The translations under genes and the position numbers were made by a program. From Paenibacillus_G elgii_A (GTDB lineage: Bacteria > Bacillota > Bacilli > Paenibacillales > NBRC-103111), in the NCBI GenBank assembly GCA_042219835.1, contig JBHJMN010000029.1, positions 1 to 64,000 of the forward strand: a stretch of DNA of 64,000 nt, in the 5' to 3' direction. A model generated the notes under the pieces. The model saw nothing but the letters and a program-made list of their open reading frames with translations, was not told the origin of the DNA and made no database searches. Shown piece by piece: positions 59,940-64,000 of the stretch (the stretch's first letter is position 1; each line of letters opens with the position of its first letter).

Positions 59940-59968
59940 AAAAAAGCGCAGAACCTATGGCTCCGCGC
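59940..59968 (-). terminator. intra-operon terminator after the binding-protein gene
   Basis: On the minus strand GCGCGGAGCC pairs with GGTTCTGCGC (two wobbles), followed by TTTTTT. It lies 32 bases after the binding-protein stop and ahead of the ATPase gene. Confidence 0.7.
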
Positions 59969-60000
59969 ATCCGTTTAGTTGTGATTTGTTCGACTGCGTG

Positions 60001-61110
60001 CTACTTTTTAGCTTCGCTCTTGTTGTCGTAGCGTTTGCTCCACTCGTTCAAGACGCTTTCACGGTTTTTGGCTGCTTCGTTCAGGTCGTTCTTGATCAAT
60101 TGCTTGATCGGGTCCTGTTCATAGCCTTCCGGAATTTGGCTACTGCCGCTCTTCACCGCCAAAATTGCAAAGTTTTTGCCGTATTCCTTCATGGCGTCGT
60201 CGCTGATGGCCCAATCGAGGAAATCTTTGGCCGTCTGCTTGACCGTCTTCTTCTTCAGCAGCGCATTGGCTTCCACATCCCAGCCGGAGCCTTCCTTCGG
60301 AAACACGACCTCCACCGGAGCGCCGGTTTTCTTCTCTTGAATCCCGCGGTAGCCGAAGGAGATCCCGATCGGAACCTCACCCGTTCCGGCCATCTTCGCC
60401 GGTTTGGAGCCGGAATGCAAATACATCGCGATGTTGTCGTGAAGCTTGTCCATGTACGCCCATGCTTTGTCCTTGCCTTCCAATTGCACGAGTCCCGACA
60501 CGGTCAGGAAGCCGGTTCCGGAGGAGGCAGGATTCGGCATCGTAATCAGTCCCTTGTACTCCGGCTTAATCAAATCGGCATAGCTTTGCGGAACCGGCAG
60601 GCCGCGCTTCTCCATCTCTTTCTTGTTCACGATAAACGCCGTTTCCCAAGCGTCGATGCCAACCCAGCGCGTCGGGCTGTTCTTATCCTTGAAGTCCGGT
60701 TGCACTCGGTCTACGCCCTGCGGCGAATACCCTTCGAGCATTCCGTTCTGATCCAGCACGAGCAAGCTCGTTGCGGCAAGCCCCCACACGACGTCGGCTT
60801 GCGGGTTATCCTTCTCGGCGACCAGCTTCGCCGTAATGATACCCGTCGAATCGCGGACGATGTTCAGCTTCACATCAGGGTACTTCGCTTTATACGTCTC
60901 CAAATATTTTTTGATCTGATCGTCTTCCAGCGCGGTATAAACCGTCAGTTCTTTGCTTTTCGTATCGATGCCCGCATCGGCGGCGGCACTCCCGGTATTG
61001 CCTGCTCCCGCAGCTTGCCCCTTTGGCTCAGGCTCTGTTTTTCCACAAGCGGCCAGCAGCATGGAAATCGCCAGCATGAGGATCATCATAAGCGATAAAA
61101 ACTTTTTCAC
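60001..61110 (-). CDS. 2-aminoethylphosphonate-binding lipoprotein
   Basis: Extracytoplasmic binding protein of 369 residues, iron/2-AEP type family 1. The signal peptide has lipobox LLAAC (Cys22), followed by a Glu/Pro-rich linker. Core motifs: ELTVYTALEDDQIKKYLETY, GIITAKLVAEKDNPQADVVWG and ASSGTGFLTVSG. It begins the minus-strand operon with ATPase, permease, phnX, phnW and the DeoR regulator, so 2-aminoethylphosphonate is the likely ligand. An iron-binding role is the main alternative, since these families are close. Confidence 0.85.
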   Translation of the reverse strand: MKKFLSLMMILMLAISMLLAACGKTEPEPKGQAAGAGNTGSAAADAGIDTKSKELTVYTALEDDQIKKYLETYKAKYPDVKLNIVRDSTGIITAKLVAEKDNPQADVVWGLAATSLLVLDQNGMLEGYSPQGVDRVQPDFKDKNSPTRWVGIDAWETAFIVNKKEMEKRGLPVPQSYADLIKPEYKGLITMPNPASSGTGFLTVSGLVQLEGKDKAWAYMDKLHDNIAMYLHSGSKPAKMAGTGEVPIGISFGYRGIQEKKTGAPVEVVFPKEGSGWDVEANALLKKKTVKQTAKDFLDWAISDDAMKEYGKNFAILAVKSGSSQIPEGYEQDPIKQLIKNDLNEAAKNRESVLNEWSKRYDNKSEAKK

Positions 61111-61345
61111 GTCAACCTCTCTCCTTTAATTGGGTATGACACCTTGGGCTTGGCCCGTTATCCTAACTATAAGAGAGTTTTGTAAAATACATATTAAATA
61201 CACGTTAAGTTATTGTGTTGCTATTCTTTTAATTGGCTTTAATTTGTTTTATATCCACAACCGGATTTCTGTTCGTCGCCCCGATAGGCTCCCGTGCATA
61301 TGGTAGTAGCATACTTGCGAAACTTCTGCGAAGGAGCTGCTCCCC

Positions 61346-61681
61346 ATGCCATACCGCATTATCGTCGATTTGTCACAGCGGATGCTTCATCTGCTGGAAG
61401 GCGACCGCGTGATCCATTCGTATCCGATCGCCATCGGCAAAATGCTGACACAGTCGCCCGTTGGCGAGTACAGCATTGTAAACAAGGCGCCCCATCCGGG
61501 CGGACCGTTCGGCGCCTTCTGGATGGGCCTGTCCCGCCCGCATTACGGCATCCACGGTACGAATAACCCGGCGTCCATCGGTCATGCCGTCTCTCACGGC
61601 TGCATCCGCATGTACAACGAGGACGTGCTGTCGCTTGCCCGCCTTGTCCCCATCGGCACGCGGGTCACGATCCGTCCGTAG
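61346..61681 (+). CDS. short L,D-transpeptidase (YkuD domain) without signal peptide
   Basis: YkuD catalytic domain of 111 residues. The active-site motif HGTNNP (His70) and SHGCIRM (His84, Cys86, Arg88) are intact. L,D-transpeptidases make 3-3 cross-links or attach proteins to peptidoglycan. There is no signal peptide, LysM or membrane anchor, so the protein starts directly at the catalytic fold (PYRIIVDLSQRML). This is common for the spore-former YkuD type. AAGGAG precedes ATG 61346. Confidence 0.82.
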   Translation: MPYRIIVDLSQRMLHLLEGDRVIHSYPIAIGKMLTQSPVGEYSIVNKAPHPGGPFGAFWMGLSRPHYGIHGTNNPASIGHAVSHGCIRMYNEDVLSLARLVPIGTRVTIRP

Positions 61682-61701
61682 CTGCCGTACAAGGCAGGAG
61701 C

Positions 61702-61806
61702 TTGTCCGCCCGGTTCCTGCCCGCGCATGGCGGGTACTTCTTCGTGTTCGGCGTCATGTTCGCCATCGGAGCGGGGATGTTCTGGTGGTTCAAGCGGAAG
61801 GACTGA
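61702..61806 (+). pseudogene. C-terminal remnant of a CorA-type magnesium transporter
   Basis: One frame reads ARFLPAHGGYFFVFGVMFA then IGAGMFWWFKRKD and a stop at 61804-61806. The final membrane helix plus FKRK tail is characteristic of CorA/MIT transporters. No GMN motif, helix 1 or upstream coding is found; the previous gene ends 20 bases before. Only about 35 codons survive. Confidence 0.55.
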
Positions 61807-61836
61807 TTCGACTGAACCGGCGGGCCGTGCTATACT
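61807..61836 (+). promoter_or_regulatory. promoter of the rlmA leader
   Basis: TTCGAC (61807-61812), an 18-base spacer ending in TGC, and TATACT (61831-61836), an extended -10. Transcription would start near 61843, ahead of the leader peptide. Confidence 0.55.
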
Positions 61837-61888
61837 TTCTGAAGAGCTTATGGAAAAGCTACGTTCGTTATAAAGGAGAGCGAATTCC

Positions 61889-61918
61889 GTGATCATCCAG
61901 TTCATTCGTTATCGTTAA
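61889..61918 (+). CDS. nine-residue leader peptide of the rlmA attenuator
   Basis: GTG 61889 with AAAGGAGAG ten bases upstream encodes MIIQFIRYR then stop. The C-terminal Arg-Tyr-Arg is the Arg-X-Arg type of motif at which macrolide-bound ribosomes are known to stall (as in ermD-type leaders). It precedes a terminator-like structure and a macrolide-related 23S rRNA methyltransferase gene, so it is most likely a sensor peptide for ribosome-targeting antibiotics. Confidence 0.7.
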   Translation: MIIQFIRYR

Positions 61919-61933
61919 TGTGAGGTGCAGAAC

Positions 61934-61991
61934 AGGCAACCCCCCATTTTTTTCAAGCAATGGGACGGGTTTCTTTGTGCTGTGCCTTTTT
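61934..61991 (+). promoter_or_regulatory. attenuator (conditional terminator) before rlmA
   Basis: AACCC/CCCATT and AATGGG/GGGTT form a bulged hairpin (about 61938-61971). An outer stem AGGCA (61934-61938) with TGCCT (61983-61987) is followed by TTTTT. Together with the leader peptide just upstream this is the layout of ribosome-mediated attenuation: stalling would favour an alternative fold and read-through. Confidence 0.65.
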
Positions 61992-62026
61992 CATTCAACG
62001 AAATCGAATGAACGAGGTGTTTTTTG

Positions 62027-62917
62027 GTGTTGAAAAAAATCGATGCAGCCGCCCGATTGATCGGCCGGTACAGCTCTCTGTTTCAATGTCCCGTCTGCGG
62101 GCTTGCTATGGAAATGAACGAAAATCGAACGCTGCTTTGCCGGAAACGGCATGGCTTTGATACCGCGAAGCCCGGCTATATTTCGTTATTAACGAAGGCC
62201 GTCAAAAGTGATTATGGAAAAGCGATGTTCGAAGCCCGGAACCTCGTGTGTCGAAGCGGTTTTTTTCATCCTTTGATCGGGCAAATTGGTCAGACGATGC
62301 TTGCGAATATAAGCGGCGGCCGCTTGGGGCCGATCACCGTACTGGATGCCGGATGCGGCGAGGGCTCTCATTTAGCCAAGCTTTCTGAAGTATGGAAGCA
62401 TGCGACGTCTGCCGGCTTCCTCGGCGCTGGGCTCGATCTGTCCAAGGAAGGCGTCGCGATTGCCGCGAGAGAGTATGCGGACTTCATCTGGTGCGTGGGC
62501 GATCTGGCGCGAAGTCCTTTTCAGGACCGGTCGTTCGATGTCATCCTGAACGTATTATCCGCTTCGAATTATTGGGAATTCAGCCGCTTGCTGCGCAAGG
62601 ACGGCCTCTTGATCAAGGTCATTCCGGGCAGCGAGCATTTGCGGCAGTTGCGGCACGTCTTGTATGATCGTTCGCCCAAGCAAGCTTATTCTAACGCAAA
62701 GACAAGGGCGCTCTTCATGCGCCATTTCGACATCTTGGATGAACGACAGATACGATATGACGTCACTTTGCAAAAGGAGCAACTCGAGCCTCTGGTCCAG
62801 ATGACGCCGCTGTCGTGGGGAGCCCGGGATGAGCAGATTCAGCGGGTGCTGCGGCTGGCGATCCGGGACGTTACCTCGGACTTTACCGTGCTGGTCGGAC
62901 GCGCCAAAGTCCGGTAA
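62027..62917 (+). CDS. rlmA: RlmA-type 23S rRNA (guanine) methyltransferase
   Basis: Protein of 296 residues. N-terminal zinc finger Cys21, Cys24, Cys38, His42 (CPVCG...CRKRH), then GYISLL, and the SAM domain with VLDAGCGEGSHLAKL. RlmA(I) methylates G745 and RlmA(II)/TlrB G748 in helix 35 of 23S rRNA; the latter gives tylosin resistance with other methylations. In Gram-positives the G748 type is expected. GTG 62027 has GAGGTG seven bases upstream. Its leader carries a drug-responsive attenuator. Confidence 0.85.
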   Translation: MLKKIDAAARLIGRYSSLFQCPVCGLAMEMNENRTLLCRKRHGFDTAKPGYISLLTKAVKSDYGKAMFEARNLVCRSGFFHPLIGQIGQTMLANISGGRLGPITVLDAGCGEGSHLAKLSEVWKHATSAGFLGAGLDLSKEGVAIAAREYADFIWCVGDLARSPFQDRSFDVILNVLSASNYWEFSRLLRKDGLLIKVIPGSEHLRQLRHVLYDRSPKQAYSNAKTRALFMRHFDILDERQIRYDVTLQKEQLEPLVQMTPLSWGARDEQIQRVLRLAIRDVTSDFTVLVGRAKVR

Positions 62918-62939
62918 CCTGGCTCAGGCATGGAAATAG

Positions 62940-62986
62940 GGGACACCTCCGCTGTGATTGCGAAGCAGGCGGAGGTGTCCATTTTC
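62940..62986 (+). terminator. terminator after rlmA
   Basis: GGACACCTCCGC and GCGGAGGTGTCC are perfect 12-bp arms (62941-62952, 62969-62980) followed by ATTTTC. Confidence 0.8.
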
Positions 62987-63079
62987 AGTTTGCATTCAGG
63001 TTCATGTCATGATTTTTTCATACTTGTCTGCCATAATCCTATAAAAAGCAGGCATTCTATGCAAGAAAGGCTGGACGGA

Positions 63080-64000
63080 ATGGAGCGGAAACACAATTTC
63101 TTTTATATTCAAGCGGCCCGCGGCGTTGCCGTTCTGCTGGTGATGCTGTTTCACGCTTCGCAAACGGGCCAGCATTATTTCGGATACAATTATCTCGGGA
63201 TCAGCGAAATGGGACGTTCGGGAGCCTATACGTTTTTTTTCGCTTTAACCGGTTATTTAATGTTCACGCTGTACCGCGAACAATTCGGAAGGAAGGAATT
63301 ATTCGGAACGTTTCTGCTGAAACGATTCTACCGCATTTATCCATTATATTGGCTTATGACGGCTGCGGTCGTCCCGATCTATTTTTTGGTCCCGTCGTTC
63401 GGCTTCGGCTATGAGCGCAATCCCGCAGTCATTTTTAAATCGATGCTGCTGTGGCCGCAGGCTCAAGCGCCCATTCTCGGCGTCGCTTGGTCGCTGACAT
63501 ACGTCGTATGGTTTTATCTGATGTTCTCCTTGCTGTTTCTCTTGAAGGAAAAAACCGTCGCCGCGATCTATTCGGGGTGGTTGACGATCATTGCCCTGAA
63601 CGAGATCGGGTGGATTCAGGTGAAGTCAGGGCTGCTGGAGCAATTTTTGTTTAACGAGGCACATTTAGAGTTTTTCGCCGGAATGCTCGTAGCCTATCTC
63701 GTCCACAAGCGTTCGCTCGGCCACAGCCTATGGTGGATCGCGGGGGGCGGCGCCGTCTACGCAATTCTCTGGGTGCTGCGGTTCGAGCAGGCCGGTCTGC
63801 GGTATACGGATCTGCTGCATACGTTCGGATCGGCGTTGGTGCTGGTCGGGGTAACGACGTGGAAAGTCCCGGTATACCGCTGGCTGAAGCCGCTCGCGCT
63901 GTGCGGGAACGCCTCCTATTCGATCCTGCTCGCCAGTCTGCCGATGATGTCGGTCACCTTTAAGCTGGCGCGGGCCGCGAATGCGGTGGAGCGGATCGGT
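63080..64000 (+). CDS. acyltransferase-3 (OafA-type) family protein, cut by window end
   Basis: Membrane acyltransferase of which 307 residues are present, open to the window edge. The family start FYIQAARGVAVLLVMLFHAS has the conserved R and H, followed by the FFFALTGYLMF segment and FLLKRFYRIYPLYWL. At least eight helices follow. Such proteins O-acetylate surface polysaccharides, peptidoglycan or antibiotics. ATG 63080 has AAAGG nine bases upstream; ATG 63059 in frame is an alternative. A promoter (TATAAA, 63041-63046) lies upstream. Confidence 0.8.
   Translation, partial: MERKHNFFYIQAARGVAVLLVMLFHASQTGQHYFGYNYLGISEMGRSGAYTFFFALTGYLMFTLYREQFGRKELFGTFLLKRFYRIYPLYWLMTAAVVPIYFLVPSFGFGYERNPAVIFKSMLLWPQAQAPILGVAWSLTYVVWFYLMFSLLFLLKEKTVAAIYSGWLTIIALNEIGWIQVKSGLLEQFLFNEAHLEFFAGMLVAYLVHKRSLGHSLWWIAGGGAVYAILWVLRFEQAGLRYTDLLHTFGSALVLVGVTTWKVPVYRWLKPLALCGNASYSILLASLPMMSVTFKLARAANAVERIG

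Noticed and set aside
1..64000. CRISPR arrays, tRNA or rRNA genes, insertion sequences, prophage
   Set aside because: I saw no regularly spaced repeats, no cloverleaf or rRNA sequence and no transposase or integrase frame; by eye this cannot be fully excluded for degraded copies.

Overview
The window looks like chromosome of an endospore-forming Firmicute of the Paenibacillaceae type. The evidence is a CotF-family coat protein, a YjcZ-type tiny protein, a CwlJ-type germination hydrolase remnant, a Bce peptide-resistance module, a T-box leader, CsoR, Fur and Rex-like operators, strong AGGAGG ribosome sites and GC-rich coding sequence. Two clearly AT-rich blocks (about 5.9-9.5 kb and 35.85-37.08 kb) interrupt this background and look acquired.

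Layout. 0.3-0.8 kb: frameshifted cwlJ. 1.3-5.9 kb: a complete BceRS-BceAB module (two-component system plus ABC detoxifier for cell-wall-active peptides) with palindromic BceR-type sites. 6-9.5 kb: AT-rich block with a DUF418 membrane protein, an ABC ATPase remnant, a methyltransferase, and a flavodoxin-fold oxidoreductase divergent from an HxlR regulator. 9.6-17.4 kb (minus): one operon-like biosynthetic cluster with two KAS III-like proteins, an acyl carrier protein, two radical SAM/SPASM-type enzymes, a Gfo/Idh/MocA oxidoreductase and two ABC-2 permeases. I do not recognise it as a known pathway, and it is the best candidate here for an undescribed system. 17.5-17.9 kb: broken AHSA1-type gene. 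17.9-23.7 kb (minus): copper island csoR, copZ, copA, two-component system, copper-type lipoprotein. 23.8-29 kb: nickel/opine-metallophore type ABC importer. 29-30.5 kb: T-box controlled aminotransferase.

30.5-38.4 kb: HD hydrolase, broken aminoglycoside phosphotransferase-like gene, hydrolases, CheY, CotF-type coat protein, stalk-domain protein, a second AT-rich insert (hypothetical gene plus cytidine deaminase) and a VOC protein. 38.5-42.2 kb: two convergent chemoreceptors. 42.5-46.8 kb: glycolate oxidase GlcDF divergent from a DUF2500 gene and a FadR-type regulator. 46.8-48.4 kb: DUF2325 protein, and a Fur-boxed small gene with a FhuF-like ferric reductase. 48.6-49.8 kb: a tiny YjcZ gene and a redox-controlled DoxX gene. 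49.8-52.6 kb: molybdate importer modAB divergent from its HTH/binding-domain regulator. 52.6-53.8 kb: hypothetical exported protein and TVP38 membrane protein. 54.1-61.1 kb (minus): 2-aminoethylphosphonate uptake and degradation operon (binding protein, ATPase, fused permease, PhnX, PhnW, DeoR regulator). 61.3-64 kb: L,D-transpeptidase, CorA remnant, an RlmA-type 23S rRNA methyltransferase behind a leader-peptide attenuator, and a truncated acyltransferase.

Functionally the region is a run of environmental-response cassettes (peptide antibiotics, copper, iron, nickel/zinc, molybdate, phosphonate, glycolate, macrolides), most with their own local regulator and a visible operator. Several decayed genes (cwlJ, phosphotransferase, AHSA1, corA, ABC ATPase) show ongoing gene loss.
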